In this document: positions 1 to 7,316 of the stretch, in pieces | How positions within the stretch are numbered: position 1 is the stretch's first letter | Layout: every line of letters begins with the position of its first letter | NCBI GenBank assembly: GCA_013152625.1 | Contig: JAADFY010000023.1 | Span: 1-10,194 of the forward strand | Origin: Alphaproteobacteria bacterium | GTDB taxonomy: Bacteria > Pseudomonadota > Alphaproteobacteria > Rhizobiales > Devosiaceae | Direction: 5' to 3' | Length of the DNA: 10,194 bases | Program-made: the position numbers and the translations under genes | The notes under the pieces: generated by a model | What the model was told of the DNA's origin: nothing | The model's database searches: none | The model's input: the letters and a program-made list of their open reading frames with translations, nothing else

Positions 1-590
1 CCCGCCGCATCGGCCAGTTCGGCATCCCACGCCCCTGCCCGGCAATCAAACAGCAAGGTGCCGGCGGCGTCGGTGGGGTCGCTGGCCCGTTCACCGGTCA
101 GACACAGGCGCACGTAATCCTTGGGCAGCAATAAAATGTCGGCGTTCTCAAGGGCGTCGGGAACGTTTTTGGCCAGCCACATGAGCTTTGGCGCCGCCAG
201 ACCGGGGTCGGGGCAACCCGCTGATCTTTCACCGATATCAGGGACCCGGCGCAGGAGTTCGCCCGCCTCTGTCTGGGCGCGCTGATCGTTCCACAGGATG
301 CAGGTATGGGTGGGCCGATCACTTTTGTCCAAAAGTACCGGCCCGAGCATCTGGCCGGACAGGCCGATGGCCGTTACCCGGGCCATTTGCGCACCGTGAT
401 TGGCTGCCAGCCGGTCAAAAGCCGAACAGGTTGCCCGCCACCATACGTCCGGGTGCTGCTGACTCCAGCCGGGGTGGGGGCGATCAACCTTTATCGGGGT
501 TGCCGCCGTTGCGTGTATCGTTTCAGCCGCGTCCACCAGCACGACCTTGACCCCGGAGGTGCCAATGTCAATTCCGGCATAAAGGGTCAT
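1..590 (-). CDS. Xylulokinase-like FGGY carbohydrate kinase, N-terminal part (runs off window)
   Basis: Partial gene of about 196 codons, beginning at ATG 590 and leaving the window at position 1; the family is usually ~480-500 residues. The product should phosphorylate a ketose or polyol with ATP in the cytoplasm. Visible FGGY features are the N-terminal phosphate-binding GIDIGTSGVK (residues 6-15), the GWSQQHPDVWW segment (41-51), SGQM (78-81), ILWNDQR (98-104), PGLAAPKLMW (129-138) and LLPKDYVRLCLTGERASD (154-171) followed by DAAGT. These follow E. coli XylB closely from memory. One difference is Leu82, where XylB has His in QMHG, a substrate-pocket position, so the sugar may not be D-xylulose. 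It starts 31 bp after the regulator stop with no strong ribosome site, and is last of the leftward operon in view. The catalytic Asp lies outside the window. Confidence 0.88.
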   Translation of the reverse strand, partial: MTLYAGIDIGTSGVKVVLVDAAETIHATAATPIKVDRPHPGWSQQHPDVWWRATCSAFDRLAANHGAQMARVTAIGLSGQMLGPVLLDKSDRPTHTCILWNDQRAQTEAGELLRRVPDIGERSAGCPDPGLAAPKLMWLAKNVPDALENADILLLPKDYVRLCLTGERASDPTDAAGTLLFDCRAGAWDAELADAA

Positions 591-621
591 GGGTACGCGG
601 GGGATGTGATGGCCGAAACGC

Positions 622-1578
622 TCATAGCAGTGCCCGGGCCGTCTGCTCGTCGGTGACCAGGGTGTTGACGTAACCCTTGCCCAGAAAGCCGCGCATGATC
701 GGCACCTTGTGGGCGCCGCCAGCGGCCAGAATCGTGTCAGGAATAGCGCGCAAATCTTCCAGTTCGATGCCGATCAGGCGCTCATTTATCGGGTGGTCGA
801 TCAGATTGCCGTCCTCGTCGAGCATGTAGCCTAAAACATCGCCAACCGCGCCCGCCTCGATGAGTTCCTGTGCGGTAAATTCGCTGGGCAATCCATCGCG
901 GATCAAAAGGGACTGGGACATATCGCCGGCGGCCATGGCCAGGGCATCGGCGGACCGGATTTTTTCGATCACCCGCCCGAACACGTCCTGGGTGATGAGC
1001 ACATCGCGGCTCTGGGCCGAGCCGGCATAGATGGGGGCGGTAAAATAGGAATGATCTGCGTTGCACAGGTCGGCCAGACGCTGGGTGATCTCGTAGACAT
1101 TCAGCTCTGACCCTTTGGTCAGCCCGCCCATGACCGAAACGATTTCAAGGTCGGGCCGGTTGATGGGTTCCATGTGCCGGGTGGCCAGATTGAGGGTGTT
1201 GCCCCAGGACATGCCGAACAGGCGCACCTGGGGCCGCATGAGCAGCGCGGCCAGGTGATGCCCCAAGGCAATGCCGACAATGGTCTGAACGGCGGCCGGG
1301 TCATCGGGGGTGGGCACCACCCGGGCGTGGCTGATCCCGTAATGGTTCGAAAGGGCGATTTCAAGCTCGGCGCAGGGGCTGTAAACGGAGTTGATCGACA
1401 CGCGAACAATGCCCCGGCGGCGCGCTTCGGCCAGGGCCTTGTTGACCCGGAGGCGGGTGATGCCAAACCGGGTGGCGGCGGCGGCCTGGGTGATGCCTTC
1501 TATCTCGCACGCCCAGGCAATGCGGACCAGCAACCGCTCCTCTTCATCGATTTTAAGCGTTCTGGCGGGCCGGGCCAT
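622..1578 (-). CDS. SorC-family sugar-binding transcriptional regulator
   Basis: 318 residues, the usual SorC length. A helix-turn-helix occupies roughly residues 14-60, with recognition helix near TRLRVNKALAEARRRG. Residues ~65-318 are the sugar/sugar-phosphate-binding domain. They include FGMSWGNTL (121-129), MGG (150-152), the GAVGDVLG motif (243-250) and the C-terminal AAGGAHKVPIM segment (285-295). Members of this family are usually tetrameric regulators that sense a phosphorylated sugar and control the adjacent catabolic operon. Here it sits between permease and kinase genes, so the effector may be the kinase product (inference). The ATG at 1578 lies inside an 18-bp perfect palindrome and has no convincing Shine-Dalgarno sequence; translation may be coupled to the permease stop 26 bp upstream. 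Related in type to SmoC/EryD-like polyol regulators, but no specific name is justified. Confidence 0.9.
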   Translation of the reverse strand: MARPARTLKIDEEERLLVRIAWACEIEGITQAAAATRFGITRLRVNKALAEARRRGIVRVSINSVYSPCAELEIALSNHYGISHARVVPTPDDPAAVQTIVGIALGHHLAALLMRPQVRLFGMSWGNTLNLATRHMEPINRPDLEIVSVMGGLTKGSELNVYEITQRLADLCNADHSYFTAPIYAGSAQSRDVLITQDVFGRVIEKIRSADALAMAAGDMSQSLLIRDGLPSEFTAQELIEAGAVGDVLGYMLDEDGNLIDHPINERLIGIELEDLRAIPDTILAAGGAHKVPIMRGFLGKGYVNTLVTDEQTARALL

Positions 1579-1590
1579 TCATGAATGGCC
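1573..1590. repeat. 18-bp perfect palindrome over the regulator start codon
   Basis: GGCCATTCATGAATGGCC reads identically on both strands and contains the ATG of the SorC-family gene. A second inverted repeat, GGCCGG-N6-CCGGCC at 1587-1604, shares its first four bases with this palindrome, so the two RNA hairpins could not form together. The palindrome could be an autoregulatory operator or an RNA element limiting translation of the regulator; the sequence alone does not decide. Confidence 0.6.
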
Positions 1591-1604
1591 GGGTTCGACC
1601 GGCC

Positions 1605-2435
1605 TCATTTTACCGCGCCCATGGTCAGACCGCGCACGAGTTGTTTGGAGGCGATCAGGGCAAATATGAGCACCGGAATAACAATCAACGTGGAGGTGGC
1701 CATGATCTTGCCGTAGGGCAGGTTGTACCCTTCCATAAAACTGACCGCCATGGCGGGGGCCGTCTTGGCTTTGGTGCGGGTCAACACCAGTGCGAACATG
1801 AGTTCGTTCCATGAAAATATGAAGGAAAATATCGCCGAAACGGCAACGCCGGGCATGGCCAGGGGCAGGCAGATGGAGCGGAAAATACGCCAGTGTGAAG
1901 CCCCCTCAAGCGAGGCCGCTTCATCGAGTTCATACGGAATGGCGCGAAACTGATCGGTACATATCCAGATGACAATGGGCAGGTTGAAGGTGAGATAAAT
2001 CAGGATCAGGGTAATCAGGTTGTCGAGCATGCCCAACTGCCGGACTATGAGAAAAAACGGCAAGGCAAGGACAATGGGCGAGATCATCCGGTTGGTGATA
2101 AACCAGAACCAGAGGTCTTTTTTGCCGCGAAACTCAATCCGGGCCAAAGCATAGGCCGCCGGCAACCCCAGAGCGATGGCCAGAATGGTGGTGGATACCG
2201 CCACAATGAGCGAATTGACCAGGGTGCGGAACACCCCATCGTCGAACAAAACAGAGACATAGTTCGACAATGTGGGCGTGAACACCCAGACCGGCGGGCT
2301 TTCAAGGGCGAGAACCTGCGTTTTCAGCGAGGTGGTGACCATCCAGTAGAACGGAAAAACCGCGAACAGAATGATAGTCAGCATCAGAGCAATCTGGATG
2401 CCGATCGATCTTTTCGTGCTGATTGCCGCTGCCAC
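1605..2435 (-). CDS. Carbohydrate ABC transporter permease, MalG type (CUT1)
   Basis: 276 residues forming an inner-membrane subunit with about six hydrophobic segments, the first at ~12-32 and the last at ~245-262. The cytoplasmic EAA loop that docks on the ATPase is canonical: DEAASLEGASHWRIFRSICL (171-190), including the invariant Gly178, followed by PLAMPG. The C-terminus KQLVRGLTMGAVK is typical of MalG-like proteins of importers for sugars and polyols. The GTG start at 2435 directly abuts the TAG of the preceding permease (zero spacing). A near-perfect AAGGAGGT ribosome site lies within the end of that gene, so the two subunits are translationally linked. It pairs with the MalF-type permease, the SBP at 3383-4720 and the ATPase at 4892-5932. 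Confidence 0.92.
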   Translation of the reverse strand: MAAAISTKRSIGIQIALMLTIILFAVFPFYWMVTTSLKTQVLALESPPVWVFTPTLSNYVSVLFDDGVFRTLVNSLIVAVSTTILAIALGLPAAYALARIEFRGKKDLWFWFITNRMISPIVLALPFFLIVRQLGMLDNLITLILIYLTFNLPIVIWICTDQFRAIPYELDEAASLEGASHWRIFRSICLPLAMPGVAVSAIFSFIFSWNELMFALVLTRTKAKTAPAMAVSFMEGYNLPYGKIMATSTLIVIPVLIFALIASKQLVRGLTMGAVK

Positions 2436-3311
2436 CTAAACCTCCTTGTAAAATACTTTGATGTAAATCTGGGCGAGGATAATAGTGATGATAAGCAATA
2501 TGATGGCCTGGGCCGAGGCGACCCCCTGATCAAAGGCTCTAAAGCCGACCCGCTGGATCATGAGGGAAATCAGCTCAGTGGCCGAACCCGGTCCGCCCCG
2601 GGTGAGGGTAAACACCATATCAAACAGCTTCAGGGTATCGGCGGTCCGCAAAATAAGCACCGCGACAAGACCGGGGATCAAAAAGGGCAACTGCACATAA
2701 CGCAGGATCGTCCACCAGTTTTTTGTTTCAAGCTCGGCCGCCTCCTCCACCTCCCCGGGCACCGTGGTCAGGCCCGCCAGCAGCACCAGGGCGACAAATG
2801 GCGTCCACTGCCACACATCCCAGAAAACGATCACGGTAAAAGCGTTGGTGGGATCGCCGATCCAGTTGACCGGGCCAATGCCGATGAACCCGATCAGCTG
2901 GTTTACCACGCCGAATTTGAGGTTGAACATGACCTGCCCGAGCAGACCGACAACCGCGTAGGTGGTGGCCATGGGCAAAACCAGCGACAGCCGGGTCAAC
3001 ACCCGCCAGAACCCGAGCCCGGGACGGTTCAGAATGAGGGCAATGCCCAGCCCGATGAAGATCTGGAGCGGCAGGGCAATGATGAGCATGGTGAAGGTGC
3101 GGCCCATGGCCTCCCAGAATACGGGATCGGTGAGCACGCTGGAATAGTTATCGAAGCCGAGGAAACGGATCTTTTTCAGCTTGGTCAGGTTGAAAAAATG
3201 CAGGCTGGTGTAAAACGCATAAAGCAGCGGCCCGACGCCGATTACCGCCAGAGCAATGACGGCCGGCGCCAGAAATCCAAATAGTGTAAGGCGGGAAGTT
3301 TTGGCAGGCAC
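2436..3311 (-). CDS. Carbohydrate ABC transporter permease, MalF type (CUT1)
   Basis: 291-residue membrane protein with about six hydrophobic segments, starting at ~12-34 and ending at ~262-284. The periplasmic stretch after the first helix (YAFYTSLHFFNLTK) and the W-rich IVFWDVWQWTPFVALVLLAGL (161-181) are typical of MalF/UgpA-like permeases of the CUT1 group. The EAA loop is EAAELETKNWWTILRYVQLP (190-209). The position normally held by the conserved Gly is Thr196, whereas the partner permease keeps the Gly. The start is GTG 3311, preceded by an AGGTGA ribosome site. It lies downstream of a strong hairpin with T-tract that separates it from the SBP gene, suggesting a lower transcript level than the SBP. 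Confidence 0.92.
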   Translation of the reverse strand: MPAKTSRLTLFGFLAPAVIALAVIGVGPLLYAFYTSLHFFNLTKLKKIRFLGFDNYSSVLTDPVFWEAMGRTFTMLIIALPLQIFIGLGIALILNRPGLGFWRVLTRLSLVLPMATTYAVVGLLGQVMFNLKFGVVNQLIGFIGIGPVNWIGDPTNAFTVIVFWDVWQWTPFVALVLLAGLTTVPGEVEEAAELETKNWWTILRYVQLPFLIPGLVAVLILRTADTLKLFDMVFTLTRGGPGSATELISLMIQRVGFRAFDQGVASAQAIILLIITIILAQIYIKVFYKEV

Positions 3312-3330
3312 CGGTCACCTCGGATTGGAC

Positions 3331-3363
3331 AAAAAACCGGGGGCGCTGCGCACAGCGCCCCCG
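3331..3363 (-). terminator. Intrinsic terminator-like hairpin between SBP and permease genes
   Basis: An 11-bp perfect GC-rich stem (plus-strand arms 3338-3348 and 3353-3363) with a four-base CGCA loop. Read leftward it is followed at once by six T residues (the A-run at 3331-3336). This is a textbook rho-independent terminator on the minus strand, placed 19 bp after the SBP stop codon. As no separate promoter is evident for the permeases, it probably acts as a partial terminator or 3' stabiliser that gives more SBP than permease. Confidence 0.85.
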
Positions 3364-3382
3364 ATAGATGGCGTTCAGACTA

Positions 3383-4720
3383 TTATTGGGCGAGTGGTTT
3401 GTCGCCCGAATAATATCCCGCTTCTTCAAGAACGGCTTCCATCCGTTCGCCAAGTATTTTCGCACCTTCTTCAGTGGAGACCTCGCCAAGCATGATCTTG
3501 GTTCCCCACTCCTGAACGATCTCGGTGATTTCAGGCCACTCGGCAAACCGGGGCCGGAATTCCGGGACACCGTCCTGCCAGCTTTCCACCAGCGCGGGCA
3601 CGAAAGCAAACTCCTCGGCAACACCGGGCAGTTCATAAACCGATTGGCGAGCCGGAACACCGCCGCGATCAAGATACTCTTTGGCGTTGGCCTTTGAAGT
3701 CACCCACTGGATAAACAGCCATGCGGCGGCCTGCTCGTTCTCGTCAGCCTGGGAGGCCACAGCGAGGGAGAAACCACCCAGGGCGGGCTTGCGTCCGGCG
3801 GGGCCCATGGGCTCGGGTGCGATTTTGAGATCATCAACAATCGAGGATGTCTCGGGATCGGTCAGGGTGGCATAGAACGCCGACCACTCGGTGATCATGG
3901 CCACATCGCCCTGGGCAAAGGCATTGACCGTTTCGGCATGGTCATATGAGACAATGCCTTCGGGCATGTACTGCATGAGATCCTGACGGAATTTCAGACC
4001 GGCCTGACTTTGTTCGGAAAGCAGGTTCGAGCGGAAATTCTCATCCAGGAAAGAACCGCCGAACGGCCACAGAACCCGGGCAAAACTATCGGCGGACTGG
4101 GTTTCGTTGCGCTTGGACTGAAGGGCAAAGGCATATTTGCCGTCCTTGGTCAAAGCGGGACCATACACATCTTTCAGTTCCGTCCAGGTCTTGGGCGGCC
4201 CGTCAAACCCGGCGTCCTTGAGCATGCGCTCGTTGTAAAACAAAAGGCCTGAGTAATTGTCAAAGGGCAGGCCGTAGATTTCACCGTCCCAGCCGCCAAA
4301 AGCGTCCAGCACCAGGGGAAAAAAGTCATCCATGTCCAGGGCCGGATCGGCAAGATCGGGGTTCGAGGTGAATTTGGATACCGGAACCACCCATTCATTT
4401 TCAACAAAGTTGCCGATCCAGACCAGGTCGATCAGGGCAATATCAAAATCGCCATTGGCAACAAAATCGCGCACCTGCTGGCCCAGCGCGTTTTCATAGG
4501 GGCTCTTGACGATGTTGACCTTGATGCCGGTTTTGGCCTCAAACTCGGGCAGCATCGCTTCGGCGGCCTCATAGCCCGGACGCAGAAGGAACACCACGTC
4601 CACTACGGTGCCGGCATAGGGTTCCGCCGCTTTTTCCAGCGTCCATTCCGAAGCCACCGCGGCCCCCGTCGACAGGCCCGCCATAAGAGCCAAGCCGCTG
4701 ACACATGTCCTGAATTTCAT
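3383..4720 (-). CDS. Periplasmic sugar/polyol-binding protein of an ABC importer (family 1)
   Basis: 445 residues. The ATG at 4720 is chosen over a start 23 codons upstream. It has a GGGAGG ribosome site five bases before it and opens directly with a signal peptide: MKFRT, hydrophobic core to ~A21, likely cut AVA|S at 23/24. The mature protein begins with a family-1 binding fold: VVDVVFLLRPGYEAAEAMLP (39-58), then FEAKTGIKVNIV (60-71), a DIALID strand (~93-98) and later IYGLPFDNYSGLLFYN, all typical of CUT1 sugar-binding lipoprotein-like or soluble SBPs. No lipobox is seen, as expected for a soluble Gram-negative periplasmic protein. It delivers substrate to the permease pair encoded downstream. 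The substrate cannot be read from sequence; a polyol or pentose is inferred from the neighbouring enzymes. First gene of the leftward operon. Confidence 0.92.
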   Translation of the reverse strand: MKFRTCVSGLALMAGLSTGAAVASEWTLEKAAEPYAGTVVDVVFLLRPGYEAAEAMLPEFEAKTGIKVNIVKSPYENALGQQVRDFVANGDFDIALIDLVWIGNFVENEWVVPVSKFTSNPDLADPALDMDDFFPLVLDAFGGWDGEIYGLPFDNYSGLLFYNERMLKDAGFDGPPKTWTELKDVYGPALTKDGKYAFALQSKRNETQSADSFARVLWPFGGSFLDENFRSNLLSEQSQAGLKFRQDLMQYMPEGIVSYDHAETVNAFAQGDVAMITEWSAFYATLTDPETSSIVDDLKIAPEPMGPAGRKPALGGFSLAVASQADENEQAAAWLFIQWVTSKANAKEYLDRGGVPARQSVYELPGVAEEFAFVPALVESWQDGVPEFRPRFAEWPEITEIVQEWGTKIMLGEVSTEEGAKILGERMEAVLEEAGYYSGDKPLAQ

Positions 4721-4741
4721 TTTTCCCTCCCAAGAGAATGG

Positions 4742-4792
4742 TTTGTATTGACATTCATTCGTATTGCATTTGTATTGCGTATCATACAAATG
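4742..4792. promoter_or_regulatory. Candidate operator: inverted repeat plus direct half-sites
   Basis: A perfect 9-bp inverted repeat CATTTGTAT-N8-ATACAAATG spans 4767-4792. Three direct copies of TTYGTATTG lie at 4742-4750, 4758-4766 and 4769-4777 (starts 16 and 11 bp apart). The third copy overlaps the left arm. The array lies in the shared region between the two divergent operons and overlaps the expected -10 area of the leftward promoter. It is the most likely binding site for the SorC-family regulator (inference; no operator consensus was matched). Confidence 0.6.
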
Positions 4793-4814
4793 TAAGAAAA
4801 TGGCCGTGTGTCAA
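4784..4814 (-). promoter_or_regulatory. Putative promoter of the leftward SBP operon
   Basis: On the minus strand a perfect TTGACA -35 hexamer (plus 4814-4809) is followed after 17-19 bp by weak -10 candidates (ATTTGT, TTTGTA or TTGTAT). These fall within the right arm of the inverted repeat. A better hexamer, TATGAT, is present, but at a 22-bp spacing, which is too long. The transcript would carry a 5' leader of roughly 55-65 bases containing the half-site repeats before the SBP ATG. The -35 is convincing; the exact -10 is not settled. Confidence 0.45.
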
Positions 4815-4815
4815 C

Positions 4816-4829
4816 TAAAATCGTAATAT
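4816..4829 (+). promoter_or_regulatory. Weak candidate -10 region for the rightward ATPase operon
   Basis: TAAAAT (4816-4821) and TAATAT (4824-4829) are the only sigma-70-like -10 hexamers before the TTG start at 4892. No good -35 lies 16-18 bp upstream of either, which would fit an activated or weak promoter. The call rests on hexamer likeness and position only. Confidence 0.25.
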
Positions 4830-4891
4830 TTGCCATTTTGCGGGCGGCGCCATAATGGTTCTGGCCACTGCAACAATCCGGGGGGGTACCG

Positions 4892-5932
4892 TTGGCCGAC
4901 GTCACGTTGAAAAACGTCTCCAAATCCTATTCCGGGGTTCCCGCCCTGGTGGATGTCTCGCTTGAAATTACGGATGGTGCGTTCGTGGTTTTTGTCGGCC
5001 CTTCGGGGTGTGGCAAGTCGACTCTCCTGCGCTCGATTGCCGGCCTTGAAGGGATCAATGAGGGAAAAATATTCATCGACGGAAACGATGTAACGGCGGT
5101 GGCGCCCTCGGATCGCGATGTGGCCATGGTCTTTCAGTCCTATGCGCTTTATCCGCACATGAGCGTGCGTGAAAATGTCGAATTCGGCATGAAAGTAAAC
5201 AAGGTGCCCAAGGAAGAACGCAACCGGCGGATCGCCGAGGCGGGGCGCATATTGCAGCTTGAAGAGTATCTGGAGCGCAAGCCCTCGCAGCTTTCGGGCG
5301 GGCAGCGCCAGCGGGTGGCCATCGGCCGGGCCATTGTCAAAGACCCCAAGGTATTCCTGTTTGACGAACCGTTGTCCAACCTGGACGCCAAACTGCGCAT
5401 TCAGATGCGCATCGAGCTTGAGGCCCTGCACAAGCAACTCAAGGCGACCATGATTTACGTCACCCATGATCAGGTGGAAGCCATGACCATGGCCGACACC
5501 ATCGTGGTGCTCAACAAGGGTCGGGTGGAGCAGGTCGGGGCGCCCCTTGATCTTTATCATCGACCCAGAACCGAGTTTGTTGCCGGGTTCATCGGCTCGC
5601 CGGCAATGAATTTTCTCGAGCCCTCACATTTGAAAACCGGCAAGGACATTTCACTGTCCGGGGACACGGCCCGGGTAGGTATCCGGCCCGAGCACGTTAA
5701 AACCACCGAACCGGGCGCCGGAGTTGTCGACGTGACGATTGCGGTCAAGGAGCAGCTGGGGGGCGAAAGCTATCTGTACGGGCGCAGCGAGGCGGGCGCC
5801 GAAATCGTCATCAAGACCGATGGCGACGACACGACAGCGGCGGGGGCCACAATCGGGCTTTTACTGCCGCCCGACCGGTTGCATCAGTTTGATAGCGCCG
5901 GGCTGGCAATTTCGCGAACAAAAAAGAGCTAG
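4892..5932 (+). CDS. Sugar ABC transporter ATP-binding protein (UgpC/MalK family)
   Basis: 346 residues. It hydrolyses ATP on the cytoplasmic face to power the importer whose other parts are encoded divergently. All motifs are present: Walker A GPSGCGKST (36-44), Q-loop Gln82 in VFQSYALYPHM, signature LSGGQRQR (134-141), Walker B VFLFDEP (154-160), D-loop SNLD (162-165) and H-loop His192. A C-terminal TOBE-type domain follows, with the family VGIRPEHV segment. It is slightly shorter than many MalK homologues (~360-370). The start is a TTG preceded by a run of seven G residues (4880-4886) rather than a standard ribosome site; no better in-frame start is seen. It is the first gene of the rightward catabolic operon, 12 bp ahead of the AraM-like gene, so its synthesis is tied to the enzymes. 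Confidence 0.95.
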   Translation: MADVTLKNVSKSYSGVPALVDVSLEITDGAFVVFVGPSGCGKSTLLRSIAGLEGINEGKIFIDGNDVTAVAPSDRDVAMVFQSYALYPHMSVRENVEFGMKVNKVPKEERNRRIAEAGRILQLEEYLERKPSQLSGGQRQRVAIGRAIVKDPKVFLFDEPLSNLDAKLRIQMRIELEALHKQLKATMIYVTHDQVEAMTMADTIVVLNKGRVEQVGAPLDLYHRPRTEFVAGFIGSPAMNFLEPSHLKTGKDISLSGDTARVGIRPEHVKTTEPGAGVVDVTIAVKEQLGGESYLYGRSEAGAEIVIKTDGDDTTAAGATIGLLLPPDRLHQFDSAGLAISRTKKS

Positions 5933-5944
5933 GGGAGCATCGCG

Positions 5945-7303
5945 GTGCCGGACTGGCAAGAGGAGGTTAAAAGGGTGGTTGAACCGGCGGTCAAACGCTC
6001 GGCGACCATTCGCGAAATCCTGATCGACCGCGATGTCCTCAAACAGGCCGGGCCCATGGCGCGCCGGCATTTTGACGGCAAGAAAGTGGTGATTTTTGCC
6101 GACGACGCAGGATTTGGCGCTGCGGGGAAACCCGTTGTGCATAGTTTTGAGGCCGCCGGGTTTGAGGTTGTCCGCCATGTGATCGCTTCCAGTCCATTGC
6201 CCAAACCGACGGTGGAGCTGGCGACCCACTTCAGGCAGGTTTTGTCAGACGCGGACATTGTGCCGGTTGCCCTGGGTTCGGGGGTGATCAATGATCTGGT
6301 CAAATATGCCGCATTTCTTGAGGAAAAACCCTATTTCTCCATCGCCACGGCGGCATCCATGGACGGGTATGCCTCAGCCGGGGCGCCCCTGGCCCGGGAC
6401 GGGTTCAAAATCACCATCCCCGCCCGTGCGCCCCGGGCCATTCTGGCCGACCTGGATGTCATTGCCGGCGCGCCGGGGGAAATGACCAGTTGGGGTTATG
6501 GGGATCTGGCGGGCAAGGTGCCGGCGGGGGGGGACTGGATTTTGGCCGACGCCCTGGGGATCGAGCCCATCGACGATGTGGCATGGCCGCTGGTGCAAGA
6601 CAATCTGGCCGGCTGGCTGGCCAGCCCGCAGGCGCTGGCACAGGGCGATTTTGCCGCCATTGCCAGATTGTTCGCCGGGCTGACGGTTGTGGGGCTGGCC
6701 ATGGAGTTTTACGGCTCCTCGCGCCCGGCATCCGGAGCCGACCACCAGATCGCCCATCTTTGGGAAATGGAAAATCTCGAATTTAAGGGCCGGAGCGTAT
6801 CCCACGGAGCATGTGTGGCCGTGGGGTGCATGACTTCTCTGGCCCTGTTTGACTGGCTGGTCGAGCAGGATCTTGGCGTCATCGACCCGGCCAAAGTGGC
6901 TGGGAAGGCCCCTTCCCTCGCTGACAAACACGCCCAGATCGAACTGGCCTTTAACGACCCCGAAATCATCGCCCGGGCCAAGCGGGAAACCGACGCCAAA
7001 CATCTTGGCGGGGAAGCGCTGGTGGCGCGACTTGTAACATTGCGGGCCGTGTGGCCGGAATTGCGCGCCCGGCTGCGATCCCATCTGGTGGCCGGACAGG
7101 CCATGGCAAAAAAGCTGCGGGCCGCCGGGGCGCCCGTCAGCGGAGCTGAAATCGGGGTCAGCCCGGCCCATCTTAAAGCCACGACCCGGGCCGCACGGTT
7201 CATTCGGGCCCGCTACACTTTGCCCGACCTGCTTGATGACGCGGGCCTGCTGGATCAGGCGGTCGATGCCATTGTGGCCCGGCCGGTAATTGTGGCGGCG
7301 TGA
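5945..7303 (+). CDS. AraM/sn-glycerol-1-phosphate dehydrogenase-like NAD(P)-dependent metal dehydrogenase
   Basis: 452 residues, start GTG 5945 with an AGGGGAGC ribosome site just after the ATPase stop. The fold is that of iron-containing alcohol dehydrogenases related to glycerol-1-phosphate dehydrogenase and B. subtilis AraM. It has the nucleotide-binding ALGSGVINDLVK (109-120), the ATAASMDGYAS segment (134-144), GYGDLAGK (184-191), SSRPASGADHQIAHLWEM (258-275) and SVSHGACVAVG (284-294). By analogy the metal ligands would be Asp187, His267 and His287; all are present, so the enzyme should be active. Known members reduce dihydroxyacetone phosphate or oxidise glycerol 1-phosphate. Its place among ABC, kinase and SDR genes suggests oxidation or reduction of a phosphorylated polyol during catabolism (inference). 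It is longer than typical AraM (~394-430) mainly in the helical C-terminal half. Confidence 0.88.
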   Translation: MPDWQEEVKRVVEPAVKRSATIREILIDRDVLKQAGPMARRHFDGKKVVIFADDAGFGAAGKPVVHSFEAAGFEVVRHVIASSPLPKPTVELATHFRQVLSDADIVPVALGSGVINDLVKYAAFLEEKPYFSIATAASMDGYASAGAPLARDGFKITIPARAPRAILADLDVIAGAPGEMTSWGYGDLAGKVPAGGDWILADALGIEPIDDVAWPLVQDNLAGWLASPQALAQGDFAAIARLFAGLTVVGLAMEFYGSSRPASGADHQIAHLWEMENLEFKGRSVSHGACVAVGCMTSLALFDWLVEQDLGVIDPAKVAGKAPSLADKHAQIELAFNDPEIIARAKRETDAKHLGGEALVARLVTLRAVWPELRARLRSHLVAGQAMAKKLRAAGAPVSGAEIGVSPAHLKATTRAARFIRARYTLPDLLDDAGLLDQAVDAIVARPVIVAA

Positions 7304-7316
7304 CGGGGGCACAAAA

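Noticed and set aside
1174..1584. 136-codon plus-strand frame opposite the SorC regulator
   Set aside because: Gly-rich shadow of the regulator with no motif or ribosome site.
4721..4789. Upstream start extending the SBP by 23 residues
   Set aside because: The extension is polar, would bury the signal peptide, and runs through the operator repeats. The internal ATG has a strong ribosome site.
4833..4858. CCATT...AATGG inverted repeat upstream of the ATPase
   Set aside because: Five-base arms with a 16-base gap are expected by chance.
4811..5560. 249-codon minus-strand frame opposite the ABC ATPase
   Set aside because: It mirrors the ATPase codons, has no recognisable domain, and would cover the shared promoter region.
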